DNA of 64,000 nucleotides from Microvelia longipes (GCA_018340805.1 JACMZG010001914.1:18629885-18693884); one strand, 5' to 3'. Shown: positions 11,180 through 23,566, counted from the stretch's first letter. Numbers and translations are program-made. Notes: generated by a model from the letters alone, not told the origin.

Positions 11180-12530
11180 TTTTATATACGCTTGTTTGAA
11201 ATTTTTTTTTTGATAATTTCTTTTAAATTACTTTTAATTTTGCTAATTAAATTCAATGAGGCATAAGTACATGCTCTTACTATATGTGTTAGATAAATTC
11301 ATACAATAATTTTTTAAATACAGCTGATAGCAGAGTTTCTTAACTCTGCATTTGAATTAATATTTTGAAATAATTGCAAAATTTGAAAAAAGTGAAAAAT
11401 TTACAAAAATAGTAAATTATTTATTTACCTAAACTCTTTTAACTATCATAACACCCTTTGTGAGCTCTGTCAAATTATTATACAAAACGAGTTTAGAGGC
11501 TCTTACGAGTTAAAAACATTTAACACCGAATATGTTGAATTAATGAACTCATATTTTTGAACTCATATTTCCTGTAATTTAAAGAAGAATTTCGATATGC
11601 TGTTGAACTACAACCGTCGATACCTGCGCTAATGAACAGCAAGTATGGACGGTAGCTGATTCTTCAAAATATTAGTAAAAATGTTTATAAAATAACTATT
11701 TACCTGTAAATAAGAATAAGATTAAAAATGGTACGATTTTCTTTACTCCATCTGCAACAAAATAATTTAACAAATAAAAAAAAATAAAATAAAAACTAAA
11801 AAATAAAAAATAAATTATTACAATCTTTAAATTAATATATTTATTGGAATTAATACAATAAATATCTTTTTATTTTATTTATTTATGTAAATAAATGAAA
11901 AAATACCACACATCGCCATAATTAATAAGAGTAAACACATACAATGTGTAAAAGCTTTAAAGATTAAGAGTTATGTTAAAATATAGAATTATAAAAGAAT
12001 AGATAGTTAATCGTTTATAATTTATTCTTACAAAATAATATGATGTACAAGGAATACTAAATTACACAACGAAAATGTTGAAAAATGTAAATAGTATGTT
12101 AATATATCCAGATAAAAACAAGTTAATCGAAAGTGTTAAGTCATTAAAACGATTGTTTGAACTTGTGATTCTGAAAGGGAAAATAGTTGTAACAAGTTCA
12201 TGGTTAATGAGCAGAGATAACTAACTAAATGATGAGTGTGAGAGCATTGATACTAGTGCTGTATTTAAAATGTGGTGAAAATTTAAACTATAATAAACTA
12301 ACATTTAATTTTAATAAAAAGTACAAATAAAAAAGTTTTTTTTTTTTCGTGATAAGTGTAAAGTTAATAATAAAGATAAAGTAAATATATTTCTTCATAC
12401 ACACGAACAAAAAAGTCGTTATATACAAGTTTTTTCTTGATAAGGGACCTCTGAAACGGATTTGTCCTCAAAAGGAGTATTCGTTGCAGAGCTATTTTTA
12501 ATACACATTATATTTTGTATTCACTAAAGT
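11180..12530. other. No recognisable gene
   Basis: Very AT-rich. A short stretch at 11638-11667 recurs in reverse at about 16890-16920 (CAGCTACCGTC.ATACTTGCT), indicating a small shared repeat. Confidence 0.55.
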
Positions 12531-12538
12531 ATGACACA

Positions 12539-12674
12539 CGATTAAAGTCGGTTGATAGCGTGGGAAAATAATGCGAGGTCTGGATGTAAAACATCGCTCA
12601 AAATTTCATATCACGCCAACCTCATTGGTTTCTCAATAATATTTTACCACCCTGTTAACTGATTTATGACATAC
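12539..12674. mobile_element. TA-type MITE (GTACGACACACGG family), aged copy
   Basis: Termini GTATGACACACG and GACATAC are inverted repeats, with the family-specific AGCGTGGGAAAATAATGCG and CCAACCTCATTGGTT inside. TA follows the right end; the left duplication is mutated. Confidence 0.65.
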
Positions 12675-12723
12675 TATATAATGACAATAACTATTCTCGA
12701 TACTACTCCCAAAACAAAACTAA

Positions 12724-13838
12724 GGCCCGTATTCAAAGACGTTTCAACTTTTTCCTAAATTTTCCTAATTTTTCCTACCATTTTCCTAACTTTCCTAACT
12801 TTTTCTAACATTTTTTAACTTTTCCTAACATTTTCCTAACTCCTAACTTTCTCTTAACATTTTCCTAACGTTCTCCTATCGTGTTTTAAAAGTCTTTTAG
12901 AGGCTTCGCATGATTTTATTTAGAAAGAACCTAAGGTAGTTAAGTCAAAAGTGATTCCATTGTAAGTAACGTAATATATCGCAAAATATCAATGTTATTA
13001 ACTTATTACCTGGATTTACGACACACTTTGTCATAAACAACAATGCGGCCTTCCTTTGGCGAATGTTAAATATATTAGAAACTTTATTTACATATGTTTT
13101 CAGTAAACAGTAGAGTTAATACAAACACAATGTTCAATTATTGTAACAGCTTTCATAAATAAAGCAGTATCAAGCGTTTCAAGTTTGAACGTGGACCAGG
13201 TTGTACGAATCCAAAGGTGTCTAAATGAAGACCTGTTAATCAGTGCAACACTCTTTTCATTTTGCTAAATCATTTACACAATTTTGTTTTTTCGTATTTT
13301 GTCATCAAATTCATTTTTGTTTGTGTAAAATTTTTTGGTATAATAATGGCTGAATTATTCACACGGGCCAACAGAATTTCCTCTTTGAATTGATAGCCCG
13401 CCACAAAAGACCATAGAAAATAAAAATCTGATTGTGTTAAAAAGAATTTCAGGGTAAACTCCCTAATAGTAAGGTAAGTGGATTAACAGTAACTTATATT
13501 ATGTAAATTTATGTAGATAGTTATTAATACGACAAAGTGTGTCGTAAATCCAGGTAATAAGTTAATAACATTGATATTTTGCGATATATTACGTTATTTA
13601 CAATGGTATCACTTTTTGACTTAACTACCTTAGGTTCTTACTAAAAAAAATCATGCGAAGCCTCAAAATGACTTTTAAAACACGGGAACGATCATTTAAA
13701 TTTCGTGGCTTAAAAACATTTCCCTTACCTAAACCTAAGGTGAGTGTTAGGAGAATGTTAGGAAAATGTTAGGAGAATGTTAGGAAAAGTTAGGAGAATG
13801 TTAGGAAAATGTTAGGGAAACGTCTTTGAATAAGGGCC
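12724..13838. mobile_element. Harbinger-like non-autonomous element, long inverted arms
   Basis: Ends GGCCCGTATTCAAAGACG and the complement of CGTCTTTGAATAAGGGCC are flanked on both sides by TAA (12721-12723 and 13839-13841), the 3-bp duplication typical of PIF/Harbinger. The inverted arms run about 315 bp each and include the stretch CACTTTGTC/GACAAAGTG. Subterminal repeats of CCTAACATTTTCC (12740-12885, mirrored 13740-13815) sit just inside both ends. The 490-bp centre has no transposase frame, so it would need an enzyme in trans. Confidence 0.75.
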
Positions 13839-14406
13839 TAAATTCATTGAAATATTTTTAACTTATGTCCGTTATATAAACAGATAGCTAACATATTTGT
13901 TAATGGAAGGAGATACATTTGGATAGAGAAAATAAGTTGACGAGGCTATGAACAGACAATAAGCCCGATTAGTAACTAAGTAATTAAGTAATATATTTAA
14001 CTTAATAAAAAATTATGTTCCCAACAGCATTTTATTTTTTAGTTAATGAAGAGCAACTCAAGATATGAATTTTAACATTAGCCATTAAACCTCATTGATA
14101 TTACAAAAATTAAATTAAATGCCAATTAAATAAAATTAAGAGCATTATAAGAAATTATGATTTAATAACCTGGTTATAAGGATTTTAACAAGTAAAAGTG
14201 AATTGTATACAAGTATTTGCGTAAAAAATAAAACAAGGATAAAACAACTCCAATGTCTGTTGTGATTTTAGTATTCTAGAAAACGATTAACTATAACAAG
14301 AAAACAATAATAATAATATCAAATGAAACATTATTAAAAAGTTAAGATAAAAACAAATAGTAAGAATTTAAAAAAATATTGTTCATTATAATGATAGTTA
14401 AAAATA

Positions 14407-14647
14407 CTTAAGAGACTTATAAAATACAATAAAATGCCCGTTTTAGGACCTTACGGCCCATCAGGGTATTCGCCCTGCGGGAACCACCTCAGGTGGGTTG
14501 CTTCTACTACACTCTAAGAATTAATTAAAGTTGGCGAAATCATTTTAATACAAATACTAGGTATTCATAAAATCTTAGAGCATAGCCCGCCGGGCTGCGA
14601 ACCCCGGACCTCCGGTGCCGAAATCGAACGCTTAAGAGACTTATAAA
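14407..14647 (-). mobile_element. tRNA-like SINE with 17-bp target duplication
   Basis: The element body (14424-14630, minus strand) has a head with GGTCCGGGGTTCGCAGCCCG (a near B-box), then a GCTATGCTCT segment, a GGTGGTTCCCGCAGGGCGAA segment and a short AT-rich tail. Direct repeats CTTAAGAGACTTATAAA lie at both sides (14407-14423, 14631-14647). Such a duplication is the signature of LINE-driven retroposition. Related copies lie at 23591, 49003 and 58870. Confidence 0.8.
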
Positions 14648-14850
14648 TTTTAAAAATACATGACGAAATGATATTGAATCGATAAATTATAAAGAAAACA
14701 CTGCAAATAAAATAAAACAAAGATAAGATTTTTTTATATCAACTCAGCACTTTAAAGAAAACTTTAATACGTAAAGGATAACGTTAAGCTGGGTTTTTTG
14801 CATAATAAAACATTTATTATTACTATACGCATTTTCATTCACGTATGCTG

Positions 14851-15298
14851 TATTGTATTAAATAATGGTGAGCAGCCCCCGTAGCCAACAGTATTTTTAT
14901 TTTGCAAAAAAAAGCTATCCGTATCATGAATAATGCTAAACATGACGCCAAGTGCAAACAATATTTTATTGAAAATAAAATTTTAACTTTTTCATTCAGC
15001 CTATATTTTTTCATTGTTGTTCGTTAAAGCAAAGTATGGTGAGGGGGAGTTCAATTATATTAAGAAACACAATTATGGTACTAGATATATTGCTAACATC
15101 AATATTCCCACTTGTAGGCTCAACAAATCACATCAGTCCCCAAATTATAATGGCATAAGTTGATTTAATAAATTACCCGCTTTAATAGTTGAACTTCCTC
15201 CCAAAACTTTCAAAAAAAGCATTAAAACATTGTTGCTTGAGAAAGCCTACTATAAAGTTACCAAGTTTTTAGCTGATAACTTAGTATTCCCACCTTAA
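14851..15298 (+). pseudogene. Non-LTR retrotransposon ORF2, C-terminal fragment
   Basis: The reading frame around 14890 gives FILQKKAIRIMNNAKH, the motif that follows the reverse-transcriptase domain in Jockey/CR1-like non-LTR retrotransposons. It continues with ENKILTF and, after a frameshift near 15020, with HNYGTRYI, FNKLPALIVELP and KTFKKSIKTLLLEKAYY, the usual C-terminal tail of this protein. There are stops at 14863 and 14869 and one inside the tail near 15160, so it is dead. The catalytic fingers and palm (including the YADD box) are absent, as expected of a 5'-truncated insertion. The stop at 15296 is followed by an AT-rich 3' region to about 15500 ending in AAATAAATAAA. Family placement within the Jockey/CR1 group is tentative. 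Confidence 0.8.
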
Positions 15299-15794
15299 AT
15301 GTTTAGTGTTTCTTATGTAATGTTATGCTTTTTTCATTTTTAATCAAGTTTGTTATTCAAGTTTTGCGGTCTATGTTTATGCAGTCTATGTAATAATTTA
15401 CAATCAATTTGTTTTTCTTGTTTTTTTTTTCATTTCATTGTAAAATTTTGACAATTGAGAAACTTTGTAATAAAGTAACCTGAAGTATGTAAATAAATAA
15501 AATTTCTATTGGTCGATTTTAGCACCTAAAAACAAAATAAAGAATTTGATTGGTTACGTATGTTTAAAGTATGTAGCCAATGATAATAAATTTATTGATC
15601 CTTTATTATCTCCAAATTTCTTTATTTTTACTTTATATCAATACATAATTGCTTCAATTAAATTTCATTCAAATTTTAAGTATACTAAGAAAAAAGGAAA
15701 ATAAAATTTAAATTCGATATATGTAGACAAATAATAAACCATGTAAATTATATGACGATGAAAGGAATAATTCTTCTTACGAAATCAAAATAAA

Positions 15795-16099
15795 CATAAG
15801 AGGGGGCATGGCCTATTTCATTACATTGAGAATCCTGAAACATCTTTTTGGAGCTCTCAGGGGCTCTGTGTAACCTCATTAAAACCTCCTCCTGAGAGTG
15901 CGAAAGAGTGAGTTAAGGTTATAATATATTTTTGTTTTCATCTTCCCACAAATTTTTTGTATTTTAAAAGTTCTACTATGTAAGAGTCTGTATTTTAGTT
16001 CTGTTAATTTGATTATATCGGTAGTCGATGGTGCTAAGGTTACTTTTTAGATGTTTCAAAACTCAACCAATAGGGCCCCTCTAGTAATGTATATCTATG
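15795..16099 (-). mobile_element. hAT-like MITE (CATAGAG family), reverse copy
   Basis: Reverse-oriented copy running from CATAAGAGGGGGCATGGCC to CTCTAGTAATGTATATCTATG. Flanks AAAATAAA and ATAATAAA match at 7 of 8 positions, supporting an 8-bp duplication. Confidence 0.8.
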
Positions 16100-16481
16100 A
16101 TAATAAAAGATTTCTCTTTGTAAACTTAATATGGCTGACAATATTTAAAAAAAGAAAGCTCACTTAAAATAGTATTTGTTAAAAAATTTGTCACAACTAA
16201 TTTGTCTATTGTCATGTTGTTTATGAATATGAATGATAAATGATGTATTGTTTATGATTATAATAACAAAAAGTGATAATAATGATTGTAAACAAAGGAA
16301 CAGAGTTGCCAATAACAGAAATAAACAAAATGACAGAATAATTATGTCTAGTTGGCGGTGCAATAAAAACTTGCGCTAATAGTATTCGTTTCTTCCTATT
16401 TGGGAATATGTCATAAAAATATTTTACTCTAAGGCAGTGCTAGAAACAAGAAGCGCTTAATTGATAGATAGATGAATATAT

Positions 16482-16483
16482 AT

Positions 16484-16518
<35 letters not shown>

Positions 16519-16533
16519 AAATATATATATATA
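16482..16533. repeat. (TA)n microsatellite
   Basis: Interrupted TA run. The interval 16540-17900 after it has no recognisable gene or element. Confidence 0.9.
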
Positions 16534-17929
16534 AATGTAAAAAAATATTTACTTATTGAAATATTTAACATATTTCCGCTTGGCATAAAGAATATGGCAG
16601 ACATGAGACAACAAATACGAATCCTTACGACCCACATCTCGTATCTCTTTTGGATTTTATACCTTGAATTTAATATTACTACTTAACATAGTTGTATGTA
16701 GGCGACGTTGTATGTAGTTTTGAATATTATTAGCCTTAAAATAATACCAAGGACAATATAAATCTTCTTTAATAATAATACATTAACTTAGAACGGTATT
16801 CCAAAAGATATGTTGAGTTCGAATTAGACTCTTTCAAATTTCATCAACATGGATTTGTTCTAACAGTAAAGTTACAACAGCAAGTAATCGAAGAATCAGC
16901 TACCGTCAATACTTGCTGTTAGATATGAATATCCCTGGACCGGTTTCGCATAACGCCATCATCAGCAAGCGGGGCAACACTCGAGCTCAACTAATAAAGT
17001 TATATCAGAGATAACTTCTAGTCTCAATGAGCACGACGAGCCCTCTGAAGATGAGCCTAATAATACAACCTTTTTGATTACAACAACAAGTTTTTAAAAA
17101 TTCTCTTGATCTAATATGACATATGCTTAGTGTTAAACGCAAATTTACACGCATATTGAACCTAGAGATAGATATGGCATTGGTAAAATTGGATGAAACG
17201 AAACTATTTGGATAAATCAGTTATGAGCCAAAAGTAATTTGGTGAAAATAAAACGACAGTGGCGCTATCTCGTAGTCGGCATGTGGAACTACCAAATTAC
17301 ACACTAGCGCTCCTGTTAACTGGCTACGGAAACTGAACCATTTTTGTCCGAATAATAAATCCCAGGACTATCTTCTTTAAGTATATTTTCTTTGCCTTAT
17401 ATAAACAAATAATTGGTAAAATTTACATGTGAACTAAAAATCAGATTAACAATAGCATAAGCAGAAAAAAATCTCTCACTCACTTTCAATGAATGTTCTT
17501 TAATAAAAAAAATATTGATGTGTATGAAAAACAACAGCATGGAAGAACAAACAATTATTGAAAATAGCGGTAATATTTCAGTAAATAGTTTTCACGTTAT
17601 ATACTTAGAGAGAATGATCTTTGACCTCTGGCAGTCTGTGTGAATAAGATATTAAGTTGAATATTATTTAAATATAGAAAGTTTCATCATTGTCCTTGCC
17701 TTGAGATTTGCAAGTCATCGTTTTTATCTTACTCAAAATATTTTGTACTCTTCTTGAGAACAGAGTAAGATTTACCTGTTTAAAAACAGAGCAATATTTG
17801 TTTTAAGCGTTTAATGAAAACTTCTTTTAAAAAAGTAATATCAATTATACCATCTTCTTCTAAAGAATTTTTACTATTATGTTGGTAATAAATTTTAAAA
17901 GAGCCTATAGAATATAGATTTTTTTCTAT

Positions 17930-18355
17930 ATAGAAAAGCCCTATTGGTTAAATTATGAAACATCGAAAAAGTAGCCTGAACACCATTAACTATTAATAAA
18001 ATCAAATGAGCAGTAACCAATTACACTAATTTAAATAATAAAACGTATCAAATACACAACAAAACACAAACAATATCTAACAAGCAGACGGCAATTGATT
18101 TATTATAAACACAATATAATTGTGCGGGAGACAACTATGTCAACTATTCATGTTTTGCAAAACTCGATAGTATCAAATGATATATGATATATTATAACCT
18201 TAACTCTGTCTTCTTGAGAAGAACCTAACCTTATTGAGAAGATTCAATAAGGTTACACAGAGCCCCTGAGATCCCCAAAAAGACGTTTCAAGCTTCTCAA
18301 CGTATTGAGATAGGCTATGCCCTACCTAGTCCACCTCTAGTGATATATCTCTATG
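17930..18355 (+). mobile_element. hAT-like MITE (CATAGAG family), degraded 5' end
   Basis: Family body (GCCCTATTGGTTAAATTATG, GGTTACACAGAGCCCCTGAG) and a well-kept 3' terminus CTCTAGTGATATATCTCTATG. The 5' terminus is replaced by a T-rich stretch and no target duplication is visible. Confidence 0.7.
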
Positions 18356-18588
18356 GGCGATAGCAATGTATATTACCTTAATAGTCGTAAACAACACATA
18401 TCTAGAGCAACGTACTTCTGAACTTAGAAAATTTATCCTCAAATTATGATTTTCGTATGTTAAAAAATTGTCAATTACGACTTTTAGCCTTAGATAAACG
18501 CTTTGTGCAATCAAGCTAGTAGCCAAGATCGCATGAAATAAAACTTTTTCTCCAATCTAGCTGTGTAATAATCTAGGAGAAAGATATA

Positions 18589-18757
18589 GTGTAACACACG
18601 GTTAAAATCAGTCGACAGCGTGGGAAGATAATGCCAAGAGGCCAATGAGGTTATTCCTGGATGTTAAACCACGCCCACCATTTTAAATTCGGACCAACCT
18701 CATTAGTTCCAACACTATTTTCCCGCACTGTCAACTGATTTTAGCCATGTATTAAAC
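18589..18757. mobile_element. TA-type MITE (GTACGACACACGG family)
   Basis: Ends GTGTAACACACGGTTAAAA and TTTTAGCCATGTATTAAAC are inverted, with TA on both sides (18587-18588, 18758-18759). The interior has CCAATGAGGTTATTCCTGGA and its approximate complement. TA duplication suggests Tc1/mariner-type mobilisation. Confidence 0.75.
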
Positions 18758-18759
18758 TA

Positions 18760-19940
18760 TAACAAATATTTTATTTGTTTATGTCATATGGTTAAAATTT
18801 AAAATACGGACGACTTAGAAACATTGGCACACAAAGAATCATAAAAACTATCAACAAATCTTTTTATGTCTTAGGAATTTCAGATATTTTCTTTGTAAAA
18901 AACCTTCATCTTATTTACTAATGAAAAATTTGTTTAATCATAATACTTAAGTAATAAAAACAAATTTTATGCCAACCTTCAAAGATAATCAAAATAGTGA
19001 ACACCGTACTTAAATTTAAAATAAATTTCAAAGAAAGCACAAAAAAAATGAAAGAACCAACCTAACAGGTTTTTTTTTTACAAAATTTGGCAACAAAAAT
19101 CATTAAAACTTACCTGTTAACTGTAAGAATAAAAACAACAGCCTAACTAGTTATAGTATCGTAAAAAAATTTGGCAACACTGTTTTTTTAAAAAAAAGCA
19201 TAACAACAAAAAACATTTAATATAAAGTTGTAACCTTGACAGTGCGACACATTTTGACAATTTTTTTGTGATGATTAATTGATTAATTTAAATTAGTTTT
19301 TAATCTAGAGTTATAAATAAGACCATACAATTTTTAAAATAAATCATATTCATAGAATTAATTAATATTATTATCTGCTTTAACAAATCTTTTAGTTTAT
19401 ACTTGTCATAGATATGACCTCAATTTTTTACTTCTTTGCAGCATTGAAAGTGAAGAAACTGCTGTTTTACAAAACATTGATATGTTAATAATTTTTACTA
19501 AGTGTGATAGAACGAATTAAGCTAACTAAATAATGTGATTGGAAATAAACAAAACAAAATGAAGACAAGAAAACAGAGTTTAGATAAAAAAAATGCTTGA
19601 CAGCAAAAGGTTAGAAATTAAGGTGATTCAATTCGATGTAAACAAACCAAACGCATTCAGAGGTTATAACCTGACTTTTTATGAATGGCGTGACGTCATT
19701 GCAGGAATCGATATAGGCTACTTAAATTGAAGATGATGAATAATTACCAATTGTAAACAAAATAAGCAAAAGATTTGGCCGAAAATTTCCAAGATTATTA
19801 ACTAGCATAAGATTGATATATTTACGTAGAAATAATTCATTTTTACTCAACACTTTAGTAAAATTAACACTTTTGTATAATCAAGTAGTTCTTTGCGTTA
19901 CATTTGTTTTAGAAAATAATATGTCAAATATTCATAAGCC
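18760..19940. other. No recognisable gene
   Basis: AT-rich with many homopolymer runs. No transposon end or convincing exon was seen. Confidence 0.55.
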
Positions 19941-19942
19941 TT

Positions 19943-20014
19943 GATAGCGTTGTGGATACGCATTCGCTTCTTATTCAGGAGATTACGGGTTCGAGCCTCG
20001 GGTCTTCGGATTAC
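19943..20014 (+). ncRNA. tRNA-like sequence (SINE head or tRNA pseudogene)
   Basis: Contains an A-box-like TAGCGTTGTGG, a D-arm-like GCGT...ACGC, and a perfect B-box GGTTCGAGCC spaced as in a tRNA. The acceptor stem does not pair and the anticodon arm is weak, so it is not a functional tRNA. Confidence 0.5.
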
Positions 20015-20046
20015 TTTTTGTTAAAAATAATTAAAATTTTGTAGCA

Positions 20047-20210
20047 TAATTTTTACTTTTCCTCATTTATACCGCAAGTGTTTTATAGGAAAAGTATTTT
20101 ATACCGTAGGTATACAAGGAAAGTATTGTCTTGTGTCACTGAACATCTGAAACCGATATTTACTTCCTAAGTAGTTTTCCTAAAGTTGTCTGTCTGTATG
20201 TGTGAGTGCG
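20047..20210 (+). mobile_element. 5S-module family, 5' fragment with duplicated hairpin
   Basis: Two partial copies of the terminal hairpin sequence (ATACCG...GGAAAAGTATT) in tandem, followed by a short family segment ending GTTGTCTGTCTGTATGTGTG. Confidence 0.65.
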
Positions 20211-20214
20211 CCTT

Positions 20215-21300
20215 GTAAACTCTATCAGCTTGGCTTGACAGTGGAAAATTTTGAATTTAGACAAGAAAATATTACTGGTAACACAGGCAAATTCAAATTT
20301 AGAACAGAAAACAATGCTGTTGACAGTGAAAAATAGGAATTTTGAATTGAATTTGAAAACTGCAGAAAATTTGAATTTAGACAAAAAAAAAACGACAACA
20401 ATAGTGAAAAATATCCAATTAGTACTTTTTTGCAGTTTCCTAATTAAGTCTGTACTGTTGAAGACAACACACGAGTATGGGTCAGATACAAACCGGAAGT
20501 GGGGAGAATTTTATAACATCTCATTACTTTCAAAGTCTACAGAATCAAATAATTAAGTTAATATAATTAAATAAAAAAGTAAAAACTCCAGAGCAATAGT
20601 TAAGTAATAGATAATAGTGATTAATTAAGAAACTTGACTGGTAGTGGACTTGAGTGGTAGTGGTAGACTAGTTGGCTAAAGCTTTTGAAAACACAAGATC
20701 TTGCGAAATAATTTAAAATTTAATTTCTTAGCATATTCAACTTCTAATACATAGTTAATATGAGGAATGTGGTCTCGCCAGTCTGTAACTGGTTTCAAGA
20801 GATAAATTATTATTAATACTATTGTCAATTTTTAATATATAAACTGTTAAACTAGAACTACAAGGTGATAAATATTGATAATGATATTTATTTCAAACAT
20901 TATAAAACATGAATTAAGTCCACTTACTAACTTCATTAAGCACAAATTCTAAATGAACTTCAACCTTTGTAAACGATGAGGCTAAAACAACAAGTCGGCC
21001 GAAAAACGCGTTGTCTTACAATCCCTATCCATTGGTTTTGATTATTTTCTAGTTTTCTGTCTGAAACTAGCGAAACGCAACTCGTGTTTACAGTAGCGTC
21101 CTTTAATCATAATAAATTAGAGGTTTAACAGTTGAGGTTTTCAATACGCACATTAGGGTAGTATTTTTTAAAATTAAATATTGGAATACGCTAGACAGAG
21201 ATGGTGAATGAAATGCAGTCTGAGCCACTTTTTCATCATACAGCATGGTTCTTTTCCACTACCATAATACGTCATAATTACTTCGTTCACAAGCGGGGTT
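20215..21300. other. Low-complexity degenerate repeats, no gene
   Basis: 20240-20400 has loose repeats of TTTGAATTTAGA and GACAGTGAAAAAT that keep both strands open for 75-100 codons. Codon-like periodicity there follows from the repeat and does not look like a gene. The rest is unremarkable. Confidence 0.5.
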
Positions 21301-21319
21301 TGGCCGCGTGGGTTTTCAA

Positions 21320-21402
21320 CCCCCCGGCAGTTGTCGTGTAAACGGGATTAATCCGTTTACACGACAACTGCGGGGGGGGTTGCCCTGTGTTTAAACACAG
21401 GG
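21320..21402. repeat. GC-rich long palindrome pair
   Basis: 21320-21378 folds on itself: GGCAGTTGTCGTGTAAACG pairs with CGTTTACACGACAACTGC across GGATTAATCC, with flanking C6/G6 runs, one bulge and one mismatch. It is followed at 21383-21402 by a perfect 20-base palindrome CCCTGTGTTTAAACACAGGG. A related unfolded sequence (GTTTGGCAGGGGGTACAACC) occurs at about 40805. Confidence 0.85.
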
Positions 21403-21664
21403 TTCAACCCTGAAACTTATTTTTTATCAGTTTTTAAAAGGACTGATAAAATGTGATACCTGAATGTGTTGATCAGATAATCGATAACAGAAATAAAAAA
21501 CCCGTTTCAAAGAACTTATGAAATAGAAAGGAATAGAATAATCACGTACGGAAAGATACTAAAATCTGCAACAATAAGAGAGTGCAACGTACAAGGATGA
21601 TAGGATTAGGATTCCTATAGTCTAGTCAACACCTTGAGGATAATGGAAGGAGACGGACTTATTC

Positions 21665-22190
21665 GCTTAACTATTTTTTGCTACAAGAAGCAATGACGTT
21701 TTGAAAAACGGCTTATTCGCTTTACCAACTTTTGCTACAAGAGACAACGACGTTTTGAAAAACGACTTATTTGCTTTACCAACTTTTGCTACAAGAAACA
21801 ATGACGTTTTTAAAAACGACTTATTTGCTTTACAAACTTTTGCTACAAAAAACAATGACGTTTTGAAAAACAACTTATTCGCTTTACCAACTTTTGCTAC
21901 AAGAAACAATGACGTTTTGAAAAACAACTTATTCGCTTTACCAACTTTTGCTACAAAAACAATGACGTTTGAAAACAACTTATTCGCTTTACCAACTTTT
22001 GCTACAAGAACAATGACGTTTGAAAAATGACTTATTCGCTTTACCAACTTTTGCTACAAGAAACAATGACGTTTTAAAAAATGACTTATTCGCTTTACCA
22101 ACGTTTGCTACAAGAAACAATGACGTTTTGAACAATGACTTATTTGCTTTACCAACTTTTGCTACAAGAAACAATGACGTTTTGAAAAAT
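21665..22190. repeat. Minisatellite, 54-bp unit, about 10 copies
   Basis: Units contain TTATTCGCTTTACCAACTTT and TGCTACAAGAAACAATGACG. Because 54 is a multiple of three, both strands stay open for over 100 codons, reading an 18-residue repeat such as LFALPTFATRNND. One- and two-base indels between units break the frame, which argues against coding. Confidence 0.9.
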
Positions 22191-22199
22191 GGTAAACTT

Positions 22200-23500
22200 G
22201 AAATGAATTCATTTATTTCAAGAGATCAACTTAGAAGTGCAGTTGTAAGCATCAATTTAAGAATATTTAAGTTGGTTTTTAGAATTACTTAAAAGTGGAT
22301 TAGTTTTAATATAATTTGAACAGCGCATGCGTTAGTTTCCTGCATACATGTTTCCTCCACATTAAAAGGTTTAAATAATGCATAGGTTCATTATCTGTTG
22401 GCCTCTTTTACTTAGACTTAACTATATATGACTTAGACTTAAGACTTAGATATATGACTTAGACTTAACGATGACCAGCATTGGATTGACTGATACTACG
22501 CTTTACTTTTTCTCGTCTTACAGGTTTCAGTCGTCAATTTTGGTTGCCTCCTAGAAAACTGATTTAAAATTGTTTCGGGAGGTTTCTAGCAAATTTGTAT
22601 TTTAAGGTGACATAGAACGATCAATATCAAGATATGAAGCAAAGATTTATTTTTTTTCTTCTAGTTATTAGTCAGTAGCATCCAAAGAAAGGGACACTTT
22701 AGGAAACATTAATTTTTACCTAAAGTAGGGCTAATGTAAGCATAATCAGCCCTAAATTTTTAAGGCTTGTCTTATCATCCCCCTCTCCAGTCATTTCATC
22801 ATGACTCTTAGATCTTTTACCAGAGTAGACATGATTTGCACCCCGTTGTTAACTTCATGAGCTCTATCACTTAAATTTCTACTTCATAACAGCTTCTCTT
22901 CTTAAGTTATCCTTTATTACCATAGCTAAATTAAACAAAATGTTCATAAAAATCGTTGACGCCACAAATACCCCCTAAGAAAACCAAGACTACCTATTTT
23001 ACAATTACCTTTGCACTGTCCAGATGGTAGACGAGGTCAAACGTATGAAAAAAGGTTACTCCTTATGACTCATAAAGGTATACTCAGGTAATACCTGACA
23101 AGTAAGGTTAAAAACTAAAAATACATCTCGGTACACGCAGATAATATCATGTCAATGTACCAGAAATAACCTTGGTATGGTTTGCCTTAGGGTACAGCTG
23201 ATTCTTAAAAGAAATGTAATCAATCTCCTCAAGACTACCGACTAAAGTCAAAAAGAAAAAAACGCAATTGTATAATTTTACAATTTGAAGAAATTTATAT
23301 AAAAATTAAATCAAAACTTTAATAAAATTGTATCCTGTAAGGCAATATTTTTCGTCAAGACATGGATCTATTCTTATATACTTGAACATCCAATTTCAAT
23401 TTTATCGAATTGCCTTTGGAATAAATAAGCATTTTTTTCACAAAAAATCAACTCTAGGTTTAGGTAAAAAGCTGAAGTAAGAAAAATTATACGATGACTA
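22200..23500. other. No recognisable gene
   Basis: Short tandem GACTTAGACTTAA repeats occur near 22420-22470. Otherwise unique AT-rich sequence. Confidence 0.5.
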
Positions 23501-23502
23501 TA

Positions 23503-23504
<2 letters not shown>

Positions 23505-23566
<62 letters not shown>
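23505..23566. repeat. (TA)n microsatellite
   Basis: Pure TA run immediately upstream of a SINE copy. Confidence 0.95.

Noticed and set aside
11078..11266. Hydrophobic 62-codon frame with signal-peptide-like start
   Set aside because: It overlaps the right arm of an inverted-repeat element, and a donor site directly after the third codon would remove the rest.
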